This document shows positions 51,563-63,119 of a stretch of 64,000 nucleotides of DNA, piece after piece. Location of the stretch: contig JAGOQS010000002.1 of NCBI GenBank assembly GCA_017991315.1, forward strand, positions 310,001 through 374,000, read 5' to 3'. The notes beneath the pieces are model-generated. The model saw only the letters and a program-made list of their open reading frames with translations. It did no database searches and had not been told where the DNA came from. The position numbers were made by a program, and so were the translations under genes. This DNA is from Ferrovibrio sp. (GTDB lineage Bacteria; Pseudomonadota; Alphaproteobacteria; Ferrovibrionales; Ferrovibrionaceae). The stretch's first letter is position 1, and each line of letters begins with the position of its first letter.

Positions 51563-51591
51563 AATATTGCGCTGCACCCTAGATTCAACAA
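51563..51591 (-). promoter_or_regulatory. Promoter of the second DUF1127 gene
   Basis: On the minus strand, TTGTTG (51586-51591) and AATATT (51563-51568) are 17 bases apart. The -10 context matches that of the first DUF1127 promoter. Transcription would start about 35 bases before the ATG. Confidence 0.5.
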
Positions 51592-51694
51592 TGGCTTATA
51601 TCTGAGTGCTGACTTGCAAAAAACGCATAGGTCGAGACGGGGCTGGATGAATGGCTGTTAACAGAATAAACATAATCGCTTAGAGGACCCCGCC

Positions 51695-53680
51695 ATGAAC
51701 GCACCCCTGCCTGATCTCGCCGCCCTGCCCGCCGCGCTGGCTGCCCATCTGCGCGGCATTGCCGCCGCCCCGGCGCCGCTGGGGCGTTTTCCCGGCCTGA
51801 GCCTGCTGCCGCATGACTCGTCCCTGGCGCCCGGCCAGGCTGAATTGCTGGTGGCGCGGCTGGCCGAACGCTATCAAGCCGCCATCGAGAACCGCGCCGC
51901 CGTGGCCGAGCGTCTGCAAGCCTTGCGCGGCGAACTGGCCCGGCGCGGCCTGCAGGGCCTGATCATCCCGCTGACCGATGAATTCCATGGCGAATACCTG
52001 CCGCTGCGCGCCCAGCGCCTGACCTGGCTCACCGGCTTCACCGGTTCAGCCGGCCTCTGCATCGTGCTGCCGGAACGCGCCGGCCTGTGGAGCGATGGCC
52101 GCTATACGCTGCAATTGCGCCAGCAGGTCGACGCAACGCTGTTCGACCTCCTGCATATCACCGACCAGCCGCCGACCGAGTGGCTTAAAACCACGCTGAA
52201 GCCCGGCGACAAGCTCGGCTACGATGCCTGGCTGCATACCGAGGATGCCTTGCGCCGCTTCACTGCCGTGGCCCAAGCCGCCAAGGCGGAAGCGGTGGCG
52301 GTGGAAGGCAACCCCATCGACGCGGTGTGGAGCGACCAGCCACCGCCGCCGCTGGCTCCCGTGGTGCCACATGGCATGGCCCATGCCGGCCGTGCCTCAT
52401 CCGAAAAACGCGCCGAGATCGCGGCCAGGCTGGCGCAGGACGGCATCGATGCGGTGCTGATCACGCTGCCGGAATCGATTGCCTGGCTGCTCAATATCCG
52501 CGGCGGCGATGTGAAGCACACGCCCTTCGCGCTGAGCATGGCGCTGCTGCGCCGGGATGCCAGCCTCGACCTGTTCATCGACACGCGCAAGCTGGCGCCG
52601 GAAACCCCGGCGCATCTCGGGCCCGATGTGCGGCTGCATGCGCCCGATGCCTTGGCGGCGGCACTGGACGCACTCGGCAAGGCAAAGCAGACCGTGCAGG
52701 TCGATCCCGCGACGGCCGGCGCCTGGCCGATCCGCCGCCTGGAAGCCGCCGGTGCCGTGCTCAAGCGCGCCGACGATCCCTGCCTGCTGCCCAAGGCCTG
52801 CAAGAACGCGGTGGAGTTGGATGGTATCCGCAACGCGCACTTACGCGATGGCGCTGCCGTCAGCCGCTTCCTCGCCTGGCTGGCGCGCGAGGCGCCGAAG
52901 GGTGGCATCGACGAATTGCAGGCCCAGGCCCAGCTTGAAGCCTGCCGCCGGCTCGACAATTCCTTGCGCGACCTCTCCTTCACCTCGATTTCCGGCGCCG
53001 GCCCGAATGGCGCCGTGGTGCATTACCGCGCCACCGAGGAAACCAACCGGAAGCTTGAGACTGGTAATCTCTACCTGATCGATTCCGGCGGCCAGTATCC
53101 CGATGGCACCACCGACATCACCCGTACCATCGCCATCGGCACGCCGACCCAGGAAATGCGCGAAGCCTTCACCCGGGTGCTGAAAGGCCATATCGCCATC
53201 GCCCGCGCCCGCTTTCCCGATGGCACTGCCGGGCAGCAGCTTGATGCCCTGGCGCGCTACGCCCTGTGGCAGGCGGGCCTCGATTACGACCACGGCACCG
53301 GCCATGGCGTCGGCGCCTATCTCTCGGTGCATGAAGGCCCGCACCGCATTTCCAAGGCCGGCACGCCGGTGCCGCTGAAGCCCGGCATGATCGTTTCCAA
53401 CGAGCCCGGCTATTACAAGACCGGCGCCTTCGGCATCCGCATCGAGAATCTCGTCGCGGTGCGCCAGGAAGTCGAGAAGGCCGAGAACGGCAAGGCCTGG
53501 CACGGCTTCGAGACCCTGACCAAAGCCCCCATCGACCGTGCCCTGATCGAGACCGCTTTGCTCAACCGAGAGGAAATCGACTGGGTGAACGCCTATCACG
53601 CCGAGGTGCGCCGCGACATTGGCCCGCGCGTCGATGACGACACCCGGCGCTGGCTCGAAAGCGCGACGGCGGCGGTTTAG
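51695..53680 (+). CDS. Aminopeptidase P (Xaa-Pro aminopeptidase), long three-domain form
   Basis: The 661-residue protein is a pita-bread metallopeptidase cutting the bond before proline. It has the metal-binding motifs NLYLIDSGGQYPDGTTDIT, the HGTGHGVGAYLSVHEGP stretch with the catalytic histidine, and NEPGYYKTGAFGIRIEN with two glutamates. It resembles the three-domain APP1 type of about 600-620 residues rather than E. coli PepP. About 80 extra N-terminal residues are Ala/Pro/Leu-rich; ATG 51695 has a TAGAGGA site but a later start is possible. A REP-like pair follows. Confidence 0.85.
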   Translation: MNAPLPDLAALPAALAAHLRGIAAAPAPLGRFPGLSLLPHDSSLAPGQAELLVARLAERYQAAIENRAAVAERLQALRGELARRGLQGLIIPLTDEFHGEYLPLRAQRLTWLTGFTGSAGLCIVLPERAGLWSDGRYTLQLRQQVDATLFDLLHITDQPPTEWLKTTLKPGDKLGYDAWLHTEDALRRFTAVAQAAKAEAVAVEGNPIDAVWSDQPPPPLAPVVPHGMAHAGRASSEKRAEIAARLAQDGIDAVLITLPESIAWLLNIRGGDVKHTPFALSMALLRRDASLDLFIDTRKLAPETPAHLGPDVRLHAPDALAAALDALGKAKQTVQVDPATAGAWPIRRLEAAGAVLKRADDPCLLPKACKNAVELDGIRNAHLRDGAAVSRFLAWLAREAPKGGIDELQAQAQLEACRRLDNSLRDLSFTSISGAGPNGAVVHYRATEETNRKLETGNLYLIDSGGQYPDGTTDITRTIAIGTPTQEMREAFTRVLKGHIAIARARFPDGTAGQQLDALARYALWQAGLDYDHGTGHGVGAYLSVHEGPHRISKAGTPVPLKPGMIVSNEPGYYKTGAFGIRIENLVAVRQEVEKAENGKAWHGFETLTKAPIDRALIETALLNREEIDWVNAYHAEVRRDIGPRVDDDTRRWLESATAAV

Positions 53681-53732
53681 GGCCGGAGCTCATAATCGCT
53701 GCGCGGTTATCGCGTCAGAGCCTGTGCTTTTT

Positions 53733-53762
53733 GTCACCCTCGCGGAGGCGAGGGTCCCATTT
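53733..53762 (+). repeat. REP-like hairpin element, plus orientation
   Basis: GTCACCCTCGC, a 4-base loop, GCGAGGGTCCCATTT: the same 30-base architecture as at 30134. It forms one arm of a tail-to-tail pair with the unit at 53764. Confidence 0.75.
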
Positions 53763-53763
53763 C

Positions 53764-53793
53764 AAATGGGATACCCGCGTGCGCGGGTATGAC
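53764..53793 (-). repeat. REP-like hairpin element, minus orientation
   Basis: On the minus strand, GTCATACCCGC, loop, GCGGGTATCCCATTT. With the preceding unit, the TCCCATTT tails abut (TCCCATTTCAAATGGGA), giving a large imperfect palindrome of 61 bases between the convergent peptidase and exonuclease genes. Confidence 0.75.
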
Positions 53794-53862
53794 ACTAAAA
53801 CAGAAATCCGGGCAGCCTGTCTTGAATAACCACATATCCATTCATCACTATGGGTACTTGGC

Positions 53863-54555
53863 TTAACCCCTCAGCCAAGGCGGCAGGCGGTTGCGGCGGT
53901 ATTCGCGGCGGCGCTCGCGCGCGGCCGAACAGCCTTCGTGATAGCCCGGCTCCAGCCTGCCGGCGGTGATGCCCCAGCCGGGCAATTTCTCCAGCAGCGG
54001 TTCGCCCTCGGCAGCCCGCAGCGCGATACTGGCGCAGGCAGCAGCATCGCTGTCGGCCGCATGGTGGCGCAGATCGAAACCGATATGTGCCGCCACGGTG
54101 GAAAGCTTGTGGTTCTCCAGTTCCGGCCAGGCGGCGCGCGCAATCTTCACCGTGCATAGATAGGACAGCACCGGCCAGGCTATGCCATAGGCCGAAAGGC
54201 TGTCGCGCAGCACGCCGATATCGAAGCCGGCATTATGCGCCAGCAGCAGCGGCGTCGCTTCCAGATGCGGCAGCAGTTCATCCCACAGCGCCGGGAATTC
54301 CGGCTCGTCCTCGACATGGCGCGGCTCGATGCCATGAATGGCGATATGGAAGCCGCTGAACTGCATGTCGCGCGGCCGTACCAGGCGATGCGCCACATGA
54401 CTCACCTGGCCGTCGCGGATCCAGGCCAGGCCAATCGAGCAGATGCCGCCAGGCAGGGTATTCGCCGTCTCGAAATCCAGCGCGATGGCAGAGGCGCCGA
54501 CTACTTCCCCCGGTTCGGGAATGGCGATCTGGCGCAGATGTTCTTCACCGTCCAT
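53863..54555 (-). CDS. DnaQ-like 3'-5' exonuclease (DEDDh)
   Basis: The 230-residue protein has the three exonuclease motifs: Exo I SAIALDFETAN near residue 24, Exo II LLAHNAGFDIGVLR near residue 107, and Exo III with HHAADSDAAACA (H-x4-D) near 165. It resembles PolC-type/epsilon-like exonucleases and may process RNA or DNA ends. I start at ATG 54555, which is 2 bases beyond the ligA stop; a GTG 27 bases earlier is open but overlaps ligA. It is probably cotranscribed with ligA. Confidence 0.85.
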   Translation of the reverse strand: MDGEEHLRQIAIPEPGEVVGASAIALDFETANTLPGGICSIGLAWIRDGQVSHVAHRLVRPRDMQFSGFHIAIHGIEPRHVEDEPEFPALWDELLPHLEATPLLLAHNAGFDIGVLRDSLSAYGIAWPVLSYLCTVKIARAAWPELENHKLSTVAAHIGFDLRHHAADSDAAACASIALRAAEGEPLLEKLPGWGITAGRLEPGYHEGCSAARERRREYRRNRLPPWLRG

Positions 54556-54557
54556 CG

Positions 54558-56714
<2,157 letters not shown>

Positions 56715-56767
56715 TCAACCGTCGTCGCCGGGTTCGACGACTTAAATGAACCCAAGAGGCCCATCCC

Positions 56768-58459
56768 TCACGCCTTCTGCAACAGCAGGTCGTCGGCGGC
56801 GGCGCGGGCGGCATCGGTGATGGTGGCGCCGGCCAGCATGCGGGCGATTTCCTCGCGGCGCTCGTCGCTGCTCAAGGGCACGACCTCGGTGATGGTGGTG
56901 CGAGCCTTGGCCGGGCCGGCCTCGCGCTTGGCGATGCGCCAATGTTCGCCGCCCTTGGCCGCCACCTGCGGCGAATGGGTGACGACCAGCACCTGCACCT
57001 TGCCGGCCAGCCGCGCCAGACGCTCGCCTACAGCGGCAGCCGTGGCGCCGCCGACGCCGCGATCGACCTCATCGAAGATCAGCGTACCGGCATCGCCGCG
57101 CCCGGCCAGCACCACGCGCAGGGCCAGCATGAAGCGGCTCAATTCACCGCCCGAAGCGATCTTGGCCAGCGAACCCGGCGCACTGCCGGGATTGGTGGCG
57201 GCCTGGAAAGTGACGCGGTCGGCGCCGTCCGAGGTCCATTGCTCCGGCGGCAGCGTATCCACTGCCGTCTGGAATTTCGCAGCACCAAGTTTCAATGGCC
57301 CGAGTTCGGCGGCCACCGCCTTGTCGAGTTTCGCCGCCGCCTTGCGCCGCGCCGCGCTAAGCGCCTCGGCGCCGGCGCTGAAGGCCGCGCGCGCTTCGCT
57401 TGCTGCCTTGGCAAGCTTGCCGAGGCTAGCCGCCTGGTTGTCGATCAGCGCCAGGCGCTCGGCGAATTGTTCCGTGAGGCGCGCCAGATCGCTCACCGGC
57501 ACGCCATGCTTGCGGGCAGCGGCGCGGAGCGCGAACAGGCGTTCCTCCACCCGTTCCAGTTTCTGCGGGTCGAGATCCAGCCGTCGCGCCGTGGCTCCCA
57601 GTTCCTGGGCATAGCGCGCCACGGCATCGAGGGCCGCTTCCGCCGCCTGGCTCGCTGCCGCCACCTGATCCGGCGCGCGGTCGGCAACGCGCTCCAGCGC
57701 CCGCAGACTGCTGCGCAGCCGGGCTTCCACGCCACCGCCACGTTCACCGCCGAGCAGCGAGGCTTCCGCTTCCTGCATGGCAACGGCGAGTTTCTCACTG
57801 GCCTGCAGCAGGCTGCGCTGGCCGGCCAGTTCCTCTTCCTCGCCGACGACCGGCTTCAGGTCTTCCAGTTCCGCCACCACATGGCGCAGATAGTCTTCAT
57901 CGCGCCGCGCCTGTTCGGCGGCGGTCTCGGCTTCCTTCAACGCCGCCTCGGCATCGCGGAAGGCACGGTAGCGGCCCTTCAGCGCCTCGGCATCGCGGCT
58001 GAGACCGGCGTAATCGTCCAGCAGCGCGCGGTGCACGGCGCTGTCGGTAAGGCCCTGCTCGTCATTCTGGCCATGGATTTCCACCAGCGTGTCGCCAAGC
58101 CGGCGCAGCAGGCCGACGCTCACCGCCTGGTCGTTGACGAAGGCGCGGCTCTTGCCATCCGCCGTCACCACGCGGCGCAGCACGATGCCTTCCTCAGCAA
58201 CTTCCAGCCCCTGCTCTGCCAGCAAAGCGAAAGCCGGATGTTTCTCAGCTACATCGAAAGCCGCCGTCACCACGCCCTGCGCGGCACCTGAACGCACCAG
58301 GCCGGCATCGGCACGGCGGCCCAAAGCCAGGCCGAGCGCATCGAGCAAAATGGATTTGCCAGCACCGGTCTCACCGGTGAGCACGCCAAGGCCATTGCCG
58401 ATCTGCAGCTCCAGCCGCTCGATCAGCACGATGTCGCGGATGCCTAAATGAGTCAGCAT
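56768..58459 (-). CDS. recN: DNA repair protein RecN
   Basis: RecN is an SMC-like ATPase that helps repair double-strand breaks. The 563-residue protein has a Walker A at residues 31-38 (LGVLTGETGAGKSIL), a long central coiled coil interrupted by a globular hinge, the ABC signature LAKIASGGELSRFMLAL and Walker B TLIFDEVDRGVGGATA. I start at ATG 58459; the frame open to 58612 overlaps bamD and is not used. Fourteen bases separate it from the bamD stop; ligA follows after 71 bases. Confidence 0.95.
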   Translation of the reverse strand: MLTHLGIRDIVLIERLELQIGNGLGVLTGETGAGKSILLDALGLALGRRADAGLVRSGAAQGVVTAAFDVAEKHPAFALLAEQGLEVAEEGIVLRRVVTADGKSRAFVNDQAVSVGLLRRLGDTLVEIHGQNDEQGLTDSAVHRALLDDYAGLSRDAEALKGRYRAFRDAEAALKEAETAAEQARRDEDYLRHVVAELEDLKPVVGEEEELAGQRSLLQASEKLAVAMQEAEASLLGGERGGGVEARLRSSLRALERVADRAPDQVAAASQAAEAALDAVARYAQELGATARRLDLDPQKLERVEERLFALRAAARKHGVPVSDLARLTEQFAERLALIDNQAASLGKLAKAASEARAAFSAGAEALSAARRKAAAKLDKAVAAELGPLKLGAAKFQTAVDTLPPEQWTSDGADRVTFQAATNPGSAPGSLAKIASGGELSRFMLALRVVLAGRGDAGTLIFDEVDRGVGGATAAAVGERLARLAGKVQVLVVTHSPQVAAKGGEHWRIAKREAGPAKARTTITEVVPLSSDERREEIARMLAGATITDAARAAADDLLLQKA

Positions 58460-58472
58460 CGGTGCAGCGCGG

Positions 58473-59312
58473 TCAGAACAGCCGGCTGAGCCAGGAACCT
58501 TCCTTGGCTTCGGGCCGCACATTCTTGCCGGTAAGCATCGCGTAAGTGTCGACGTACCATTCGCTGCCCGGATAGTTGTGGCCAAGCACGGCTGCCGAAT
58601 TCTGCGCCTCATCGATCACGCCGAGCGCCAGGTAGCTCTCGGTGATGCGGTGCAGTGCCTCCGGCACATGGGTGGTGGTCTGGAATTTCTCCACCACGGT
58701 CTTGAAGCGGTTGATCGCGGCGATGTGCTGGCCCTGACGCTGGTAATAGCGGCCGATGGTCATTTCCTTGCCGGCGAGATGGTCGCGCGTCAGGTCGATC
58801 TTGAGCCGCGCATCGCGGGCATATTCCGAAGTCGGGAAACGCTGCACCACGTCGTTCAGCGCATCCAGCGCCTTCTGCGTCGTGCCCTGGTCCCGCGCCA
58901 CGTCGGCGATCTGCTCGTAATAGCTGATCGCCTTCAGGTAATAGGCGTAAGCCGTGTCCTTGTGGCCGGGATGCAGTTGCAGGAAGCGATCAGCGGCGGC
59001 AATCGCATCGTCGTAGGAATTGCGCTGATACCAGGCATAGGCCGCCATGATCTGCGCCTTGGTGGCCCAGGTCGAATACGGATGCTGGCGCTCGACTTCG
59101 TCGAAGGTCTTCGCCGCGCCTTCCCAGCTTCCCTGGTTCGCAAGATCGACGGCGCGGTTATAGAGCTTGTCTACCGGCTCCTCGACATAGGGCTTTTCCT
59201 CGGCCGCGCAGGCGGCCAGGGTCAGCAGCAGGAAGCCGGCGGCAAGCACTCGGGAGAGGCTGCGCAACGGCGCCCGACTCGCCAGAATCGAAGAAGTCAC
59301 GATGCTCGACAT
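58473..59312 (-). CDS. bamD: Outer membrane protein assembly factor BamD
   Basis: This outer-membrane lipoprotein with TPR repeats is part of the BAM complex that inserts beta-barrels. The 279-residue protein has a signal peptide with a LAAC lipobox near residue 35 and five TPR-like repeats (LYNRAVDLANQGSWEGAAKTFDEVERQHPYS and on). A long, possibly doubled, N-terminal region precedes the lipobox; ATG 59312 is the first start. Its neighbours lpxC, recN and ligA give the usual alphaproteobacterial division/envelope block. Confidence 0.93.
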   Translation of the reverse strand: MSSIVTSSILASRAPLRSLSRVLAAGFLLLTLAACAAEEKPYVEEPVDKLYNRAVDLANQGSWEGAAKTFDEVERQHPYSTWATKAQIMAAYAWYQRNSYDDAIAAADRFLQLHPGHKDTAYAYYLKAISYYEQIADVARDQGTTQKALDALNDVVQRFPTSEYARDARLKIDLTRDHLAGKEMTIGRYYQRQGQHIAAINRFKTVVEKFQTTTHVPEALHRITESYLALGVIDEAQNSAAVLGHNYPGSEWYVDTYAMLTGKNVRPEAKEGSWLSRLF

Positions 59313-59716
59313 GGCACCATCTGTCTCATGGCTGAGGGGGCAAAATCAAGCCTGCCTCCCCGCCTAAAGACTCCGATGGGATAAGGTATGCAAATACCAT
59401 AATTGTGTCCCAGGGGGGCAAAAACACGCCAGGATTATCCTTTCGAACTACTTATGGCTTAGTTCCAATCCGACAGAATCTCTTTTGGACCACCACCAAA
59501 GGCTGTATCCTCTATACTTCCGAACGATTTTCCGTCGTGTAGAACTGGCCTACAACATTACTCGTGTTCCGGTTGGTGTCCTCCTTGTTTTGGACGCATG
59601 CCACGGAACGGCCGGCCAAACCCTCCTGGGCCACCGGGATCGCCAAGGCAGCGGGGAGACGTTACCCCACCCAGCCGGCTTGGCTCGGACAAATTGAATA
59701 TCGAGAGGATATATCC
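59313..59716. other. Divergent control region between bamD and the XRE regulator
   Basis: This 404-bp space separates divergent genes. It holds a small hairpin GGTAT-GCAA-ATACC (59385-59398) and AT-rich stretches that could hold promoters for both sides, e.g. a TTGGAC...TATCCT-like pair near 59485-59512. No gene is apparent; any frame here is short and of poor composition. Confidence 0.4.
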
Positions 59717-60124
59717 ATGGGAAAGATTGCCACGCGGGTTGATGAATATGTTGGTGAGCGCATCCGCGCCCGCCGCACCGAACTGGGCCTGACCCAGGAA
59801 GAACTGGCCAACGCCCTGAAGATTTCCTACCAGCAGGTGCAGAAGTACGAGACCGGCGCCAACCGCGTCAGCGCGGGCCGGTTGTTCGAAGTGGCGCAGC
59901 GCCTGCAGGTCGAGATGGCCTACTTCTTCGAAGGCCTGGAGCAGAAGCTGGACAGCCGTCCGATGGAACATGGCGGCAAGAACCGCTCCACCATTGAGCT
60001 GGTGCGCAATTTCGCCGAGATCGAGGACAACACCATCCGCTCCGCGGTGGCCGGCCTGATCAAGAGCATTGCCCAGCGCAACAAGGACGGCACCGACCCG
60101 GTGACCCTTGGCGGCGACGACTAA
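59717..60124 (+). CDS. XRE-family helix-turn-helix transcription regulator
   Basis: The 135-residue regulator has a Cro/CI-type HTH at about residues 11-70 (GERIRARRTELGLTQEELANALKISYQQVQKYETGANRVSAGRL) and a short helical C-terminus. It resembles the small XRE regulators that are strongly conserved in alphaproteobacteria and linked to envelope or stationary-phase control. ATG 59717 follows GAGAGGATATATCC. It lies between bamD (divergent) and lpxC (convergent, with a shared terminator). Targets cannot be told from sequence. Confidence 0.85.
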   Translation: MGKIATRVDEYVGERIRARRTELGLTQEELANALKISYQQVQKYETGANRVSAGRLFEVAQRLQVEMAYFFEGLEQKLDSRPMEHGGKNRSTIELVRNFAEIEDNTIRSAVAGLIKSIAQRNKDGTDPVTLGGDD

Positions 60125-60146
60125 GCTTCGAGGCCCACAGCCAATG

Positions 60147-60177
60147 AAAAAGCCGCCGGGCGACCGGCGGCTTTTTT
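60147..60177. terminator. Bidirectional terminator between the XRE gene and lpxC
   Basis: A-run AAAAA, AGCCGCCGG (60151-60159), loop GCGA, CCGGCGGCT (60164-60172), then TTTTTT. A-rich on one side and T-rich on the other, it should end transcripts from both convergent genes. Confidence 0.88.
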
Positions 60178-60199
60178 TGTCCCCGCGAGGGGCTCTGAA

Positions 60200-61168
60200 T
60201 TAGAAGGAGGCTTCGGCGGCGGCGCGGATGCGCGAACCAAGTTCGGCGGAACGCACCAGTTCGGCGGCACGCGAGGGAAGTGCCTCGCGGCTCTTCGGAT
60301 AGGTGGTCCAGGCAAACGCGCTCTTGTCCGCGAACAGCGCATGCAGCAGGCGGTTGTTCAGCGCATGGCCGCTGCGGCAACCCTCGTAGCGGCCAAGGAT
60401 CGGGCCGCCGGCGAGGTAGAGGTCGCCCAGCGCATCCAGCGCCTTATGGCGCACGAATTCATCGTCGTAGCGCAGGCCGTCGTCATTCAGGATGCGGTCG
60501 GCGCCCAGCACCACCGCGTTTTCCAGCGAACCGCCGCGGGCCAGGCCCATGGCGCGGAGCTGTTCCACTTCCTGCACGAAGCCGAAAGTGCGGGCACGCG
60601 CCAGATCGGCCTTGAAGCGGCCCGGCGCGAGATAGAATTCCGCCGCCTGGCGGCCAATCATCGGATTCGAGAAATCGATCTCGAAGGCGATGGAGAAATC
60701 ATCATCGGGGAGCAGCGCGGCCGAGGCCAGGCCATCGCGCACTTCCACCGGCTTCAGCACCTTGAGATAGCGGCGCGGCGCCACCTGGTCGATCAGGTCA
60801 GCGCATTCGATCAGGAACACGAAGGGGGCCGAGGAGCCATCCATCACCGGCACTTCCGGACCATCGATCTCGACCACCACATTGTCGACACCGAGGCCGG
60901 CGAACGCGGCCATCAGATGCTCGACGGTGCCGACCGAGACGCCTTCGCCGGCGCCGATGGTAGAGCAGAGACGCAGATCGGTAACCTGATCATAGCGGGC
61001 GCGGACCAGCGGCTGGCCCGGCAGATCGACGCGGCGGAACACCACGCCGGTATCCGGCGCCGCCGGACCGAGCGTCATCGTGACCTTGGCGCCGCTATGC
61101 AGGCCAATGCCGGAGCACTTGATGCGATTCTTGAGGGTCTTCTGCGCCGTCTTGCCGGAAGTGAGCAC
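60200..61168 (-). CDS. lpxC: UDP-3-O-acyl-N-acetylglucosamine deacetylase
   Basis: LpxC catalyses the committed step of lipid A synthesis. The 322-residue zinc enzyme has the zinc-binding histidine in VSVGTVEHLMAAFAGLGVDN near residue 79, the two others around KALDALGDLYLAG near residue 235, and the catalytic histidine near GHALNNRLLHALF. It starts with GTG at 61168, behind a GGGGAG site. A strong imperfect hairpin (61221-61247) lies in the ftsZ-lpxC gap. It is next to ftsZ, as in most proteobacteria. Confidence 0.95.
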   Translation of the reverse strand: MLTSGKTAQKTLKNRIKCSGIGLHSGAKVTMTLGPAAPDTGVVFRRVDLPGQPLVRARYDQVTDLRLCSTIGAGEGVSVGTVEHLMAAFAGLGVDNVVVEIDGPEVPVMDGSSAPFVFLIECADLIDQVAPRRYLKVLKPVEVRDGLASAALLPDDDFSIAFEIDFSNPMIGRQAAEFYLAPGRFKADLARARTFGFVQEVEQLRAMGLARGGSLENAVVLGADRILNDDGLRYDDEFVRHKALDALGDLYLAGGPILGRYEGCRSGHALNNRLLHALFADKSAFAWTTYPKSREALPSRAAELVRSAELGSRIRAAAEASF

Positions 61169-61220
61169 TTAGGAAATCTCCCCTGCGAATCGGCACACAC
61201 GCGCGCCGCTCGAAACAGTA

Positions 61221-61247
61221 CGGGGATGGTTGTAGCAACCACCCCCG
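61221..61247. repeat. Large hairpin in the ftsZ-lpxC intergenic space
   Basis: CGGGGATGGTTG (61221-61232) and CAACCACCCCCG (61236-61247) form a 12-bp stem with one A-C mismatch over a 3-base loop. No T-tract is present. It lies between the ftsZ stop (61334) and the lpxC start (61168), so it could be a transcript pause or partial terminator. Confidence 0.6.
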
Positions 61248-61333
61248 TCCAGTAACAAATCACTCTTCGTAACCAAATGTTTCGTCGTTTACGACCTATA
61301 AACCTTTGGAAACGCTAAGCGATTCATGCTTCC

Positions 61334-63079
61334 TCAGTTCGCCTGACGACGCAGGAAAGCGGGGATATCGAGCAGGTCTTCCTGCACCCGGCCGGCGGTC
61401 TGGCCAAGGCCATGGGCCGGAGCCGGCTGGGCGGTGCGCTCAACCGCCGGCTGCGGCGGCAGCTCGGCCACCGGCTGGGCGGCAGCAACCTGCGGTGCCG
61501 GAGCGGCGGCAGCGGCACGCGGTGCGGTCTGGCGCATCACCGGCACGGTGAACTGCGGCTCGGCCTGCGGACGGGCCGGAGCCGACGCCGGCTCGGCCGG
61601 GGCGGCAGCGCGGCCGAACATGCGGCCGAAGATGCCCGCAGCCTTGCGCGGCTCAGCACGAACCACTTCGGCATCGTTGAACAGGCCCTGCTGCGGCGCG
61701 GCAGCGACCGGCGCGGCGGCAACCGGCGCAACCGCTACCGGCGCGGCTTCCATCACCGGCGTGGCGAGCGGACGCGGCGCGTCAGCAGCAACCGGAGCCG
61801 TCATGGGGGGCGCAGCCACCGGAGCCGGAGCGGCAACCGGAGCCGGCATCGCAGCCTGAACCTCGGCGACAACCGTGGTCAGATCCAGGGCCGGTGCGGC
61901 ATTCACCGCTTCCATTGCGGCAGGAACCGGGGCAGCGGCAATCGGAGCAGCGGCAGCCGGGGCTTCAACCACCGGCATTGCCAGCGGGGCGGCAGCCGCC
62001 GCGGCAGCAGCAGCCGGTGCACGGGCCGGCATGGTGGCAGCCGGCACGACCGGGCGTGGCTGCGGCACCGGCGGCGTCACCAGGCGCAGCTTCGGTTCCG
62101 GATTCACCTGAGCGGCAGCATCGATGCCGGTGGCAACCACCGAAACGCGCATGCGGCCCTGCATATTCGGATCCAGGGTCGAGCCGACGATGATGTTGGC
62201 TTCCGGATCGACCTCTTCACGGATGCGGTTCGCGGCTTCATCCACCTCGAACAGCGTCAGGTCCGGGCCGCCGGTGATATTGATGAGCACGCCACGCGCG
62301 CCCTTCATCGAGATATCGTCCAGCAGCGGGTTGGCGATGGCGCGCTCGGCGGCTTCGATGGCACGATGCTCGGCATCGGCCTCGCCGGTGCCCATCATCG
62401 CCTTGCCCATCTCGCTCATCACCGCGCGCACGTCGGCGAAATCCAGGTTGATCAGGCCCGGCATCACCATCAGGTCGGTGATCCCGCGCACGCCGGACTG
62501 CAGCACGTTGTCCGCCATCTTGAAGGCATCCGCGAAGGTGGTCTTCTCGTTGGCGATGCGGAACAGATTCTGGTTCGGGATGATGATCAGCGTATCGACA
62601 TACTGCTGCAATTCCCGGATGCCGGCTTCGGCCAGCTTCATGCGCTGGCTGCCCTCGAAGGAAAACGGCTTGGTCACCACACCGACGGTGAGGATGCCCA
62701 TTTCCTTGGCGGCGCGGGCGATCACCGGGGCGGCGCCGGTGCCGGTGCCGCCGCCCATGCCGGCGGCGACGAAGGCCATGTGGCAGCCCTGCAGGTGCTC
62801 GGCGATCAGTTCCATCGATTCTTCAGCCGCGCCACGGCCCACATCGGGCTTGGCGCCGCAGCCGAGGCCCTGGGTCAGCGCCGTGCCGAGCTGGATGCGC
62901 CGCTCGGTGAGCGACATGTTCAGCGCCTGGGCATCGGTGTTGGCGGCAACGAACTCGACGCCCTCGAGCTGGGAGGCGATCATGTTGTTGACCGCATTGC
63001 CACCGGCGCCGCCGACACCGAAGACAACGATGCGGGGCTTCAGTTCCCGCGTGGCCGGCATTGAGAGATTGATACCCAT
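61334..63079 (-). CDS. ftsZ: Cell division protein FtsZ
   Basis: FtsZ, the tubulin-like GTPase that forms the Z-ring. The globular core (about residues 1-325) contains [13 protein letters not shown], the tubulin signature [13 protein letters not shown] and [15 protein letters not shown] long Ala/Pro-rich disordered linker of about 240 residues follows, as is common in alphaproteobacteria, ending in the FtsA/ZipA-binding peptide [17 protein letters not shown] 63079 follows GGAGGA; the frame open to 63133 is not the family start. ftsA lies upstream on the same strand. Confidence 0.97.
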   Translation of the reverse strand: MGINLSMPATRELKPRIVVFGVGGAGGNAVNNMIASQLEGVEFVAANTDAQALNMSLTERRIQLGTALTQGLGCGAKPDVGRGAAEESMELIAEHLQGCHMAFVAAGMGGGTGTGAAPVIARAAKEMGILTVGVVTKPFSFEGSQRMKLAEAGIRELQQYVDTLIIIPNQNLFRIANEKTTFADAFKMADNVLQSGVRGITDLMVMPGLINLDFADVRAVMSEMGKAMMGTGEADAEHRAIEAAERAIANPLLDDISMKGARGVLINITGGPDLTLFEVDEAANRIREEVDPEANIIVGSTLDPNMQGRMRVSVVATGIDAAAQVNPEPKLRLVTPPVPQPRPVVPAATMPARAPAAAAAAAAAPLAMPVVEAPAAAAPIAAAPVPAAMEAVNAAPALDLTTVVAEVQAAMPAPVAAPAPVAAPPMTAPVAADAPRPLATPVMEAAPVAVAPVAAAPVAAAPQQGLFNDAEVVRAEPRKAAGIFGRMFGRAAAPAEPASAPARPQAEPQFTVPVMRQTAPRAAAAAPAPQVAAAQPVAELPPQPAVERTAQPAPAHGLGQTAGRVQEDLLDIPAFLRRQAN

Positions 63080-63119
63080 CACTAATCCTCCAGGGTTAGA
63101 AGTTGGATTGACCGAGAAA

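Noticed and set aside
56721..56741. Terminator between recN and ligA
   Set aside because: A 7-bp stem (GTCGTCG/CGACGAC) exists but neither strand has a T-tract after it.
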